A stretch of DNA of 64,000 bases, taken from positions 21,949,583-22,013,582 of the forward strand of contig CM052359.1 in NCBI GenBank assembly GCA_028551475.1, written 5' to 3'. Below are positions 49,913 to 61,994 of this stretch, in pieces. Source of the DNA: Casuarina equisetifolia (Eukaryota; Streptophyta; Magnoliopsida; Fagales; Casuarinaceae). Made by a program: the position numbers and the translations under genes. Under the pieces are notes generated by a model that was not told where the DNA came from, ran no database searches, and saw only the letters and a program-made list of their open reading frames with translations. Position 1 is the first letter of the stretch; each line of letters begins with the position of its first letter.

Positions 49913-51560
49913 CAAAATCATAATTTTGTTTATGGTAACTTAGAAGCAAAAACTACTTGGAATACCAAAATAGAACTCATCATTTTAAAGATTTGGGCAT
50001 GCATTTGAATAATTGTGCATCGTCGTGTGCCAAAAGGTGCAATGCAAACACATTGTTTTAGTAGATGTGGAGCAAATGGGAAAAATATACTAAATGCCTA
50101 TGTTTTTTAGTTATGTAGCATCACTCTCTCTCACTTGTTCCTCTAAGGGTTTCCTTTTCTTTCACAAGGTGTGTGGATGCAATCAAAGTTTTTTTTTTTT
50201 TTTTTAGTGGAAGTAAATCAAGAGAAATTATGTAAAGGCTTTGTTCAACAAAAGGTAATAAAATTTTCCCCTTGATTATTTCCATTTTTGGTTTATAAAT
50301 GATGGCTTTAGGGATCCATATGAGATGTCAAAAGTACATTGACAAAACAAAAAATTGAGTGTGCTTGAAAAGTGATTTTATTGTAGGTGAATTTCTTTGT
50401 ATATTTGCTTATATTTGTATTCATCAATGATGGTAATATTGCATTATGGTTTGCAAATGTTGAATGCTTTTGAATGAAATTGTTCTTTGTGTTTTTTTTT
50501 TGTTTAATCAAATTGATTATTTGCATTATTATTGTTGTGATTTTATAAATTATATTGCTTGGTTTAAAATTTTCAGAAGTTCTTATTTGTGAAATTTAAA
50601 GGTATTGATATCTACATTGCCATTAAGTGGCCAACACTATAAAGATTAAATCAAGATTTGTTTTCCATGTTGTTTCTATGTAAGAAGTGAAATATTTTTG
50701 TAAGTTGTATTGTTGTTATTGTAATTTATGGATTAAGTCATGTGTAACCTAGCATTAAAGTAAAGGTCTATTTGTGATTAAGCCGTATCTAGCTTAAAGT
50801 GCAATCTAATTAAAATCTTTTATTTTTTTTCCTAATTTAAGCTACGTGTGGCATGTGTGGCTTGTGTGGCTTGTATGTGCCTAATGGGCTAGTTGTCTTA
50901 TCTCTAAAGTGTATTGTAAAAACTCTTATTTCGTGAATGGAAATTTCTATTTCTAAAACTAAGAAGGCTCTCTCAAAATTTAGTAAAGGTCCTTTTTTAT
51001 AGTTGTTAATGAGGATTGGACATAGGCTCAAAAGTTTTAGACTGATCCACCAGAATAGATTTTGTATTGTGCCATTTTTAAAGTTTTTAATTACCTATTT
51101 AAAAATATAATTTAAAAAGAAAAACCCAATTTGACTATCTTTCTTTGGTTAATCCATATACTAACAATTGGTATTCAAGCTCAAGGGTCTTTTGTTAAGG
51201 ATTAAAACCCTTAGAGAGTATCAAAAGATATAGATGTTAAAGTTAGAACAAGATTTTGTACAAAATATTATAGAAAATCTTGTATAAAAAAAAAACATAA
51301 AAAGAAACTTGAAGAACAATATGAGAAACTTGAGAAAGAAGCTTTGAATTCAATAATTCTAGTGTACAATTGAATGGCCCTTTTATATTAGTCGTAAGTC
51401 AAACTAAAGAGGATGTAGAGAGATTTATGGCAATTAATTTTGTTCATTAATCTCTCCTGAAATCCGTAAATGCATATAATACAAACCCTTTGATCCTTTG
51501 AATCAAAAATACATCAAATGAAGCACGATTCTTCTCATCTTCTTGTATAATTAATCAACC
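49913..51560. other. Unassigned AT-rich region with a PBS-like motif
   Basis: There is no readable protein family. TTGGTATTCAAGCTCAAG at 51168-51185 resembles an LTR-element primer site preceded by ..CCATATACTAACA, so 50600-51165 could be part of an LTR. No partner LTR was found. A T-run lies at about 50189-50205. Confidence 0.3.
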
Positions 51561-51568
51561 ATATTCTT

Positions 51569-52012
51569 ATGACTGAAAGGACAATGAATCCAACTTTAAT
51601 CACTTTCAAGAATGTTCAAAAATTGTGGAGATACAGAAAACATGCAGGCACAAGGTTGAAGACTTTGTGCGTGAGGTATGCACGCACATCTTTGCTTCGA
51701 AGGTCGTTTGCCTTGGTGGGGAAAATTCAGAAAGGGAATCGGTGGAGAAAGGAGAAGAGTTTAGGAGGGGTAAGGGAAGTGGGGGTCAATTCGGTAAGGG
51801 GATATCTGGTGAGACCCGGGTGTGGATGGGGAAGAGGTGGAGAGTGGAGAGAAAGGATTGGGGGGATGGGATTTTGGAGAGTGAAGTTGCACCCAAGCCT
51901 TCACCAACTGACGGCGGCGAAGGCTCCAACGGCAGTGACTATTTGGGAGCAGGAGGTGACGGCAGTTCAAGGGCAGAAGGTGTCAACGCAAGGCTTTTCT
52001 ATTGGTAAATAA
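51569..52012 (+). other. GC-richer island with overlapping open frames, unrecognised
   Basis: Two overlapping plus-strand frames (51569-52012, 147 codons; 51625-52008, 127 codons) and one minus-strand frame (51761-51970) are open because the sequence is G-rich on one strand. None shows a known domain, and the predicted proteins are low-complexity (Gly, Arg, Lys). It may be a captured gene fragment, an exon or leader of an unseen gene, or part of a transposon. I do not call a gene. Confidence 0.25.
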
Positions 52013-54796
52013 CTTGAACCCTGCTATTGGGTGCAGTAAAAAAGGAAAAATGTTGTAAATGTAAGAAGTGGGATTTATCCTCATCATTTTTAACCTTGTT
52101 TGCATCCCCTTATTCATCCATTATGGTAAGATCCCTTGATTTGTTTTTTAGTGAAAGATTGTTTGCCAACAATCATTAGTGGTAATAATTTTTTTGATTC
52201 ATTGTATGATGATATGTTTTTTAAGATTAAAAGAACCTTTTATAAGAGAAACTTTTATTGTTTTTTGCTTTGATCCGATAGAGCATATGTGGATCGTACT
52301 GATACTTGATTAATATCGCAGAATTTTATGAAATGTTTTACAAGAGCATGAACTTGGTTTCCGAACAATAGAAATTGGGTCCAAAACAAAAGTAAAGTCA
52401 CCTAAATATTAAAAAACAGGAAATGAAGTCTGTTGGTATATAAATTTAACAGATATAAGCAAGTGGTCAAAGCATAGCAAGCTAACACAATTAGGGGTGT
52501 CTAATCAAGGCATAGATAAAGGATCTTCACGTACCAATGGCAGTAAAAGCTTTTTGAAGAAAACATCTTTCTCTCTTTCCTATTTATTAGATTGAGTTTA
52601 GAGGTTATCCGTGGGGAATGGACCTATCTACTTGGGAGAGCCGCTGTAATCGGCCTTTGGACAGCGTAAAAGGTTTATACTTGATGGACCTTTCAAAGTA
52701 ACAATTCTTCGAGCATTTCAAGGTGATGCGGAGTGCACCAGCCGCCTGTAAAGAACGCGCAAATTCACAGGAAAAGGGGATCCAAGAATTCGATCTTTCT
52801 TTTGTCAAGATCTTGCCCCACAAGAATAATGCATAAATAATCAGAAAAAGCAAATCTATCGAATCGTGAAATAGTAAGAAGTGCTCCCAGAAACATAAAA
52901 CAATTAAAACGAAGAGTCATGTAATAATAAACTACTGATTACGGATAAAGTAGCACTGATAATATAAAAAGGATAGTGTGAACTAAAGATCTTGCGAGCT
53001 GTGCGATGAGTGGAAGCAATCACTAACTACATAAACTAATTAGAATGAGATTCTCATGGCAATAAGAATATAAAATTATGCACGTAAGGAATCACTAACC
53101 TTAGTTATAAGTTTTACCCAAAAAAGTGTAACTTAAAATAACTTTTAGGTGAACCGACAGGGCTTAACATGTTAAGCAGGCGTTTCCGTATACAGCAGTA
53201 ATGCTGGAGGAAACAAAAAGCCTAAATCTTAGTCTTTAAACAAGAAAGTGTCTTGCAGTATGTTCTCTTTCGGCTTTTAGTACGTGGAGAAACATCCAAG
53301 TACTAGTGGTGTGTTCAACAACTTCCTCTTAAAATCAATCAAAACCTCAATGTTTGCTTCCTTGTCAAGAGACAAGTGCCGAAATTTACGCAAATTTCAG
53401 AATCCAAAGAATTTTTCGGGTAGGTTTTGGTTTAGGCAACATGGTAGGATCTCATTAGTTAAGAGGCGCTAAAAGAGAAATTGAACAAATGATGGGAATA
53501 GATCTTAAAATCCGTCCTTTAAGGAAAACAGTTTATTTCGTGATGCAAAACTGGATACGAATCTCTTTGGTTTTCAAGGGCCAGCTAAATTTGTCTTTCT
53601 CTTCGTCACATGACTTAGTAGGAAAGAAAAGATATATATTAAAAAGCTCATTCTCATCCAAAAGATAATTCATGAAATAAAGAAACACATTCATATTTAA
53701 TTAGGCAAAAATAGTCATACCTTAGCTATATAGGATTAGACATTCACACAGCAATAGGCTCTCTCAGCACAATGATCTAAACATGGATCATCCAGTGGTA
53801 TTACTCTCTTCATGGACTCTAAGCTTACAATATCCATAGGGATGCAAAAAGGGAACCTAGAATTTAATATCATATTAAATTTTATAAATTATAGCCTATT
53901 TCCAACCTAAAATCCTAAAAAAAATTAAATAGAAATAGATCTTTTTATAAATTACTTTTTAAGTTTTTATGTTCCCTATGTGGGACTTAACTTGCACTCT
54001 TGCCCCTAGCATAGGGCAACATTTCTCAAGGAATCTTTTGCCTACAAGTGAAGGGAAGATTAAACCTTAAGAATGTAGAACAACTTTATAGTATTTATTT
54101 AAAATGCCTTCTCATTGTGATAGTTCAACCTAAATCATCTTGTAGTGCCACCTTCTACGTGGATTTTAAGCTTACCCATATTTATAAAGGTGCTAAAAAA
54201 AAACTTGGGTTCTAATATCATATAAAGTATGATATTATAAATATGACCCATATCTATCATAAAGTGAGACTCATGCCGAACTTAAAAATAGAAGGTATTA
54301 AGTGGAGGAATTTATTTCTTTATTAATTATAATGTAGGTTTTTATACTTCTCATGTGACACTCAATAATGTAAGGAGAAAATTTTCCCTACAAAGAAATA
54401 GATTCTTTAAGCTATTTATTAAGTTTACAGCTCAAAAAGAAAAAGTTTGTACTTAAAGGTAGCGTTGACATGATTTATTAGATAAAGTTTTACATAGACA
54501 AGAGGCCATCCAACCACTGGTACAGTCACCTAATAAGACTGAAAAGTGTTTGTTTTGTCAAAAATCTTAAGTATAATGGTTAAAAAAGGGTAAGGCACTA
54601 AACAATTTTCTTAAGGCAACAAAAAATCCCTATGTAAAAGAAATTGGCCGCTTACTTGAGAGCATCACCATCGGTTCAAATATCTTATCAAAGTGAAAAG
54701 TTAAATTGTTAGTTGCTTCCTAAGCTTCTTGTCGTAGACCCTTCAATGGCATAAATCAATCTTGATGCCCTTTGAACAGCCTTTTACATAAGACTA
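52013..54796. other. Unassigned intergenic DNA
   Basis: No conserved protein was found. Frames at 52605-52853 (minus) and 53284-53472 (plus) have no recognisable features. Confidence 0.4.
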
Positions 54797-55311
54797 TGTT
54801 AAATGCTTGACTATAGGATCGGGTTAATGGCCTTTGAGCTAGAAAATCCTGAAGACTTAAAGGAACAAACTTCTTCTTACTACCTTTATCTATTTTGGAT
54901 AACACAATTACAACACACCACAACTCTACAGGGGGAGACTGCAACCTCCAATGGATCTCAAAAGGGAGATTCAACCTTGTTCTAATAAAAGTTCATACAT
55001 GCCTAGTACAGTACACAAAAAGAGCTTATAAGTTATGTTCTTCCCTCTCACCATTATCCTAACAAATAGAGGGAAGAAGCTATGTAATACTTTTATTACA
55101 ACAAAAGTATGGGCTATTACAGTACCTTCTTAGCCCCCAAAACACATCTTCACTAGTTGGTCATTTCTCTCTCCTTCAGTCCCATCTTGGCCTCCCCTTG
55201 GTCATTAGAACCCCTGTCTTAGTAGTGAGCCTCATGTGACTTACAAGCTCTTACTCTACTGTTCTGCTCTCTGCCTCTTTCCATGTTGGCTCTTTCTTGG
55301 CACATATAACA
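54797..55311 (-). repeat. 3' LTR of the gypsy element at 54797-61994
   Basis: It is 515 bp and closely matches 61463-61994, including long identical runs around AATGGATCTCAAAAGGGAGA and AAGTATGGGCTATTACAGTA. The main difference is a small indel near 55070-55085. Less LTR divergence than in the 19606 gypsy suggests a younger insertion. Confidence 0.92.
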
Positions 55312-55329
55312 GACCTCCCTCCTTGTCAT

Positions 55330-58300
55330 TGACCTTGTCCTCAAGGTCAAAGATGAGGAACCTCTCTTTTAGCTCAAGAACCACCTCCCAAGTAGCTTCC
55401 GCAAAAGACAACCCTTGTCAGTGTACTAAGACTTCTAGCTGACCCTTCCTCTTTCTCTTGTCCAATATGGCATGTGGTATTGCTGACATCCCATCCCAAT
55501 TTTCTAATAATTCTAAGAGTTCATCTTGGACCTTATCATCACTGCCTAAGTGCTACTTCAAATTTGAGACATGGAACATAGGATGGATTCTGGTGCTACT
55601 AGGGAGTTTCAGCTTGTATGCTACTTCACTAACTTTTTTCTTTATCTTGAAAGGTCCATAAAACCTAGGACTCAGCTTGTTGTACTTCCTTAAGGTCACA
55701 GATGTCTGTCTATAAGGTTGCAGCCGTAGACAGACCTTGCCCCCTGCTTGGAAATGAACATCTTTCCTCTACTTATCATAGAGGTTTTTCATTCTATTTT
55801 GAGTTACTGTCAGCTTCTCTCTAAGTTGTTTCAAAACTTAATTGCGGCTATGGAGCTCTTTCTCTACAGAGTTAACTATTATGGATCATAGAACATAGGT
55901 CAGCAAGGTCAGTGGGGTTTTTCCATATACAACTTCATAAGGAGTCTTCCCACTTGTAACTTGCACACTAGTGTTGTAGCAATATGAGGCTTAAGGCAAC
56001 CATTTGCACCACTCTTTTGGTTTGTCTCCAATGAAACACCTTAGGTACATTTGGATTACCCGGTTAGCAACCTCCATTTGACCATTCGTTTAAGGATGAT
56101 AAGTGGATGACATGTTAAAACTAGTGCCCTGGAGCCTAAACAGTTCTTGCCAAAAGTTGCTGGTAATTGTAAACCCCTTATCACTCACTATAGACTTTGG
56201 CATACCATACAATTTAAAGATATGTTCAAAGAATACTTAAGCTATAGTATGAGTTGAATAAGGATGAGCAATGGGAATGAAATGCCCAAACTTTGAGAGC
56301 CTATCAACTACCACAAATATAGATGTCTTACCATGGCAAGGAAGCAATCCATCTATGAAGTCCATAGAAATATTGGTCCAGATTTGAGTGGGAATTAGGA
56401 AGGGCTATAGGAGGCCCAAGGATGAGAGATTCTCCCACTTATGCTATTGGCATGTCCCACAATGCTTAACAAAGCTCAAGACATCCTTGCTTATGTGTCT
56501 CCAATAGAATACTGCCTTGTTCTTATGGAAGGTCTTATGATAACCCTCATGAGTTCCATTGTGAAACTTTTGTAGGATAATTGGTATGAAGGTTGAATCT
56601 TCTGGGAGGTATATCCTTCCCTTCCAAAAGATCACACCATCTCAATACTCCCATGGACCTATAGCTTCTCCCCACTTAATGTTTTAGACTAACTTCTGAA
56701 AGGACTCATCCTTCTGCACAGCTGTCTTCACTGACTCTAACCACATTGGTAAAGGGCTAGAGATTTCCCATAACTTTCCTTCTAGTTGTGCTTCCTCCCA
56801 TGAGTCTAGTGCATTTTCCCTATTCTCATATTCTCACCCTAATTGATTAGCTTCACCTCTCCTCGATAGAGCATCAACAGCTCCATTCTCCTTGCCCGGT
56901 TTGTACTCAATTGAAAAGTCATAACCCATCAGCTTTGTTAGCCACCTCTGCTAGGTAGGTGTAGCAATTTTCTGCTCCCACAAGTACTTTAAGCTCTTCT
57001 TATCTATCCTTACAATGAAAGGCTTTCCTAGAAGGTAGTGTCTCCAACGTTGCACAGCAAGAATTAAAGCAAGCATTTCTTTGTCATAAGTGGAGAGTGT
57101 TGCATTTCTACCATGTAACACCTTACTAAAGTAAGCCACTAGTCGTTTGTCTTGGACCAACACTACTCCCACACTCTAGCCACTTGCATCACATTCAATA
57201 ATGAAGGGTTTACTGAAATCTGGAAGTGCCAACATATGGGTTTTTGTGAGCACATTCTTGAGGGTTTTGAAGGCTGTTTCAGCCTTATCCCCCCATCCAA
57301 AGTCATCTTTCTTCAAAAGGTTGGTTAGGGGTTCAGCTATCCTCCCATAACCCTCCACAAACCTCCTATAGTAACCTGTGAGCCCTAAGAAACCCCTTAG
57401 CTCCTTCCAGTTTCAAGGTATTGGCCAATCCAAGATTGCTTTTACCTTAAAGGCATCCACCAAAACCCCTTGACTTAAGATGACATGCCTTAGGAACTTA
57501 ATAGACTTTTGGCCGAAAGCACATTTGGATTTCTTAACATAAAGCTTATGGTCCCGTAATTGTTTAAAGGTAGCCACTAAGTGTTTGAGGTGATCATCCT
57601 AACACTTGCTATAAATCAGAATGTCGTTGATAACTTTATTTTATATAAAGTTATTTTGATTATTTTAGATAATATTTATATTATTTTTAGTAAATTATAT
57701 TTGTATTTAATTGTATTTGTATATTTTGTGTCATTTTATGCAGCAAACCCAAAATAAAAGAAAAAGGAGAAAAAGAAGGAGAAAATCATGAAAAATGAAT
57801 GAAAAAGAAGAAAAGTAAAAGAAGGTGGAAAAACAAGTGGAAAACACGTGGGACCGTGAAGGAGACGGAGGAATTATCACGCGGGAGGACCGAACAGAGA
57901 GAGAGAGCAGGAGAGAAAGAAACCGAGGGAGTCGGAGTCTTTGATCAGAACCAGAGGTGTCGCCGGAGAAAGAGAGGCCGCGTGCGACAGTGCGGGTCTC
58001 AGAGAGGAGCGTGACGGAAGTGCGAACGCCAACCGTCCATCCATCGCTTTCTCCGGCGACGACCCACTTCCGACCATATTTTCTTCCTTTCCAGTAGGTG
58101 ACTTTGGGCGAGGAGAGAGCAGATCTTGAGTCCTAAAGTAATTTCTAGCCTTTCTGTATCGGTTTCGTGGCGGTTTACGGCGGTTTCCGGCGAAGAAGTG
58201 CGAACGCCGACTTTGTCCATTCCGCTAGATCTACGCGTTTCTGTGGCAGATTTGCTGGATATTTTTACAGATCTGCAACCTAGGCGTCCCGATCTACCTT

Positions 58301-61300
58301 TCCTGAAGTTTCTGTGAAGACCGGCTGCAGACGGCGGCAGCGCGTGGTGGCCGGACGGCGGCGCGTGTCACCGGAGCGTGTCAGCGCGTGCGAAAGCGCG
58401 TAAGGGCGCGTCTCTGCTCGTTTTCTTCCCGTTTTCCAGACAGCTTCTTCTCCTCCTCCTGATGTGCAGATTTGTGCAATTTGTTTTGTGATTTGAAGAC
58501 ATTTGGTGACAGCTTTAATGTTTTTAAATTCCAGAATATTTTGTTCACGTTTTTGCACTGATTTAGTTTGTGTAAATATGTTATTTTAACTTATTGTGTT
58601 AGAGCTAAGATGGAACTTAATTATGATGTATGAATGACATGATTATTTATGTTTTGTGAGATATTTTATGATTGTGAAGTTGCATATTACTGATCTTAAT
58701 GCATTTAAGTGATTAGCTACCACTTAATGATTTGATTTGCATATTTGAGTTCGAACGACGACGATATGCAGTTGCTTCATGTAATATGCAACCATAGATT
58801 AATATGGATAGAAATATACCATATGATTTGTGTGGCTTTAGGTGCAAACTGGAATATTCACATATCTTAATGCACTTGGTTCATTTAATTCATATGTAGA
58901 GATACAGTGAGTTGATGAGTTAAGTAGGTTCGCTACACCTAGACATAGGGTAGTGAATAAATTAGGAAATTCCGCCATCACATGACTAGAATTAATCTTG
59001 CAAGCATAAATGATCAACATTTGTACTGAGTAATTAGGGGAAATCAGAAGCTCTAGCACATTTCGTTTATCAATTTTAGATTAAATTTGGTTATTAAATT
59101 CATGTTTTACCATTTTTGTTGGCTAGATAAACTCTAGGATCTATTCACCATTAGTAATTAATTAGTTTAGTAAACACCAGTCTTCGTGGGACGATATCTG
59201 TACTTATCATTATATTACTTGTTCGACATGTACACTTGCATGTTAGAATTTCACCGAACATCGTCAAAGAAGACCAAGGTTGTCTTCCTGAGTAGCTCTT
59301 TAAAGACCAAGTTCATAAGAGATTGGAAGGTAAAAGGAGCATTCACTAACTCAAAGGGCATCACCAAGAATTCATAGTGCCCATGGTAGGTTTGAAAAGC
59401 TATTTTCAAGATGTCACTAGGGTGCATTCTGATTTGATGGTATCCAAATTTCAAATCCAACTTAGAAAAGACTTGTGCCCCCTTCAATTCATCTAATAAC
59501 TCACCCACTGTTGGGATTGGGAACTTATCCTTTATAGTTTGTTGGTTAAGAGCCCTGAAATCCACACATAATCGCCATCCTCCATCGAATTTCTTAACTA
59601 GTAGAGTTGGGGCAAAAAATGGGCTAATACTCAACCTTATGTAGCAAAGAGAAGGTCCTCCACCATCTTTTCTAATTCTATTGTCTAGTGGTAAGGGTGT
59701 CTATAAAGGCTAACTAAGATTGCTTCTACCCTTTCCTTTAAAGAGATCTTATGGTCTTGAGCCCTTGTAGGAGGAAGTCCAACGGGGTCTTGGAAAAGGT
59801 CCTCAAACTGTTGGAGAAGTTTTTATAACTCTACCTTAGACAACAGGGTCCAAGTCTGCTTCAAGTGCTTCATCCCCATCCTCATTAGTCTGCTGCCCCT
59901 CTCTCATTCCAATTAAGGACTTGCATAATCTTTCACCACGTTCAGGTTTCTCAAGTATGTTAGAGAAGCCCTTATCTTTTCTCTGGAAATCTTGGTTGAT
60001 TGCTTCCTTGGGTTACCATGGTTGTCTACTCCATTTAACATCACCAGCACACCACACAACTAGAACTCCATTTCCAAGAGTGCATAACCATTGACACCCT
60101 AAAATTGCTTCAGTACCTTGCAAGGAAAGTAGAAAGAAATCAAGCTTCATGCGGGCCCCTTGAAGCCTCACGACTATATCTTTACACAGGCCTTGGCTCC
60201 TCAGTTTGCCTCCACCAGTAACTGTGACCACTATTCTCCCCACCCCTTCTGAGACTAACCCAAGTTTCTTAGCCACATGAAAGTTCACAAAGTTGTGAGT
60301 ACTACCAAAGTCAACCAAGAAGTGTACTATTTCAATAATGTTTGCAACACAACCTCCTACAACCATTGTTTCTGGTGTATTAGGCCCCATACATCGCATT
60401 CAAAGATATCTCTACATGGTCCTCATTTGTATCAAGTTCCCCCCCGTCCACAACCACATACTCATCCTCACCATCATACTACCAGGACCCCTATAAAATG
60501 AAGAGCCGCTTGCACCTATGTCCAGGAACAAAGCGTTCATCACAGCTAAAGCAAAGTCCTTTACATTTCCTATCTTGCAATTCTGTTAGAGACATTTTCC
60601 GCAAGGGAACACTAATCTTAGGGGGGTTGTAATGAGGTTAAGAGCCTGCCTAGGGGGAAAAGAGATTGGTTTCTTGTCACTAGCACGATGTTCATAGAGT
60701 CAAGCATATTCTATGGCATCAGCCAATGTAAAAGGTTTCTTGGCAACAACTTCCATTCTAATGGCCTCTTTAAGCCACTAACAAAGCCTTTAACAACTTG
60801 GGATTCCATAAGGTCTCCAGACCTTAAGAGTTTACATGAATATTCCTTATGGTACTCTTCAACAGAGTGGGTTTACTATGGCTTAGTGAGCTCCCCGTAG
60901 CCACCAAGAAATTTAGAAGGGCCATACCGTTGTAGCAACTCTTTTCTAGGGCCTCTCATAGGATAAGAGCACCCCGATACTTAGTCTTGAGAAGTTAAAA
61001 CCATACTTGAGCATCATCAACCAAGTTCTAAGCAGCCCAAGAAACCTTGTCAGCCTCCGGTGTATTGTGGAAGTTGAAAAAATGGGTAGTTTGGTTCAAC
61101 CAGCTGGTGGGATCGCCATTACCATCAAATCACAGGAAACTCCATTTTGACACTACCCAATTTGCATTGTCCAAGTGTAACAGTGGTTTCACCGTCCTTC
61201 TTCACACCATCATCCCCCGTGGGTTCACCATCCGTCTTGTCATTATCATCCTTAGGGACCCAAAAAGAGCTCCCCCTCCTGATCCTCCTAATCCTCCTTC

Positions 61301-61442
61301 TCTGTTGACGGTGTTAGTTAGAGTCACTATTGCGAGAGTTCAAGGCCAATAGAACTTACTGCATCGAGTTAGAGAGCTCGCAAAGCTTCTTATCAAGACC
61401 TGTGACTTCAGATTCCAGGCAGTCCATCCGCTCGTCAGCCAT
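55330..61442 (-). pseudogene. Chromovirus gag-pol interrupted by a solo LTR
   Basis: Gag begins M-A-D-E-R-M-D-C-L at 61442. A knuckle G-L-C-F-S-C-D-E-R-F-V-P-G-H is at about 60505-60567. The protease is at 60013-60399, with D-F-G-S-T where D-S-G-S-T is usual and then I-L-G-C-Q-W-L. RT spans 59634 down to 59261 ([17 protein letters not shown]) and resumes at 57627-57400 with D-I-L-I-Y-S-K-C. RNase H spans 56951-57360 ([15 protein letters not shown]). Integrase has an H-H-C-C zinc site at 56444-56635 and a core to about 55950. A chromodomain-like tail lies at 55330-55520 (L-V-H..G-L-S-F-A-E-A-T-W-E). Fewer stops than the other elements, but clearly inactivated. Confidence 0.9.
57628..59260. mobile_element. 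Solo LTR (1.63 kb) nested in the gypsy RT gene
   Basis: The inserted block starts TGATAAC and ends CGAACA (TG..CA). TCGT flanks it on both sides (57624-57627 and 59261-59264). It contains no retroviral coding domain. Its right end (CTTCGTGGGACGATATCTGT.. near 59180) resembles the U5 end of plant Athila/Tat-type or similar large LTRs. The interior is AT-rich at the ends and GC-rich at 57840-58440, where open frames with no family signature occur. Removing it rejoins the RT frame of the host element. Confidence 0.85.
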
Positions 61443-61462
61443 TACTGGCTTTGATACCACTT

Positions 61463-61994
61463 TGTTAAGTGCTTGACTATAGGATCAGGTTAACGGCCTT
61501 TGAGCTGGAAAATCCTGGAGACTTAAAGGAATAAACTTCTTCTAACCTGCCTCTACCTATTTTTGATAACACAATTACAAAACACTATGACTCTATAAAA
61601 GGAGACCGCAACCTCCAATGGATCTCAAAAGGGAGATTCAACCTTGTTCTAATAAAAGTTCATACATGCCCAATACAGTACACAAAAAAAGCTTATAAGC
61701 TCTGTTCTTCCCTCTCGCCATTATCCTGACAAATAGAGGTCTAGCTTCCTACTACTAGCTACTCATTATAGCTTTTATTACAACAAAAGTATGGGCTATT
61801 ACAGTACCTTCTTAGCCCCCAAAACATGGCTTCACTAGTTGGTCGTTTCTCTCTCCTTCAATCCCATCTTGGCCTCCCCTTAGGTCATTAGAACCCTTAT
61901 CTTGGAAGTGAGCCTCCCATGACTTGCAAGCTCTTACTATGTTGTTCTGCTCTATGCCTCTTTCCACGCTAGTTCCTTCTTGGCACACATAACA
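61463..61994 (-). repeat. 5' LTR of the gypsy element at 54797-61994
   Basis: It is 532 bp and adjoins the PBS. It is about 17 bp longer than its partner because of an indel near 61740-61770. Confidence 0.92.

Larger units (their letters stand above)
54797..61994 (-). mobile_element. Ty3/gypsy chromovirus, 7.2 kb including a nested solo LTR
   Basis: The LTRs are 61463-61994 (5') and 54797-55311 (3'), starting TGTTAA and ending ATAACA on the plus strand. The flanks are GACTA (54792-54796) and AACTA (61995-61999), a target duplication with one mismatch. The PBS is the reverse complement of GGCTTTGATACCA (61448-61460). The polypurine tract lies at 55312-55324 next to the 3' LTR. Without the insertion at 57628-59260 the element is about 5.56 kb, the same as the gypsy at 19606. 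It has the same domain order, so the two belong to related chromovirus lineages with different LTRs. Confidence 0.93.

Noticed and set aside
57799..58317. Open frames inside the solo LTR
   Set aside because: They overlap on both strands, are low-complexity, and lie within a block with LTR ends. No domain is recognisable.
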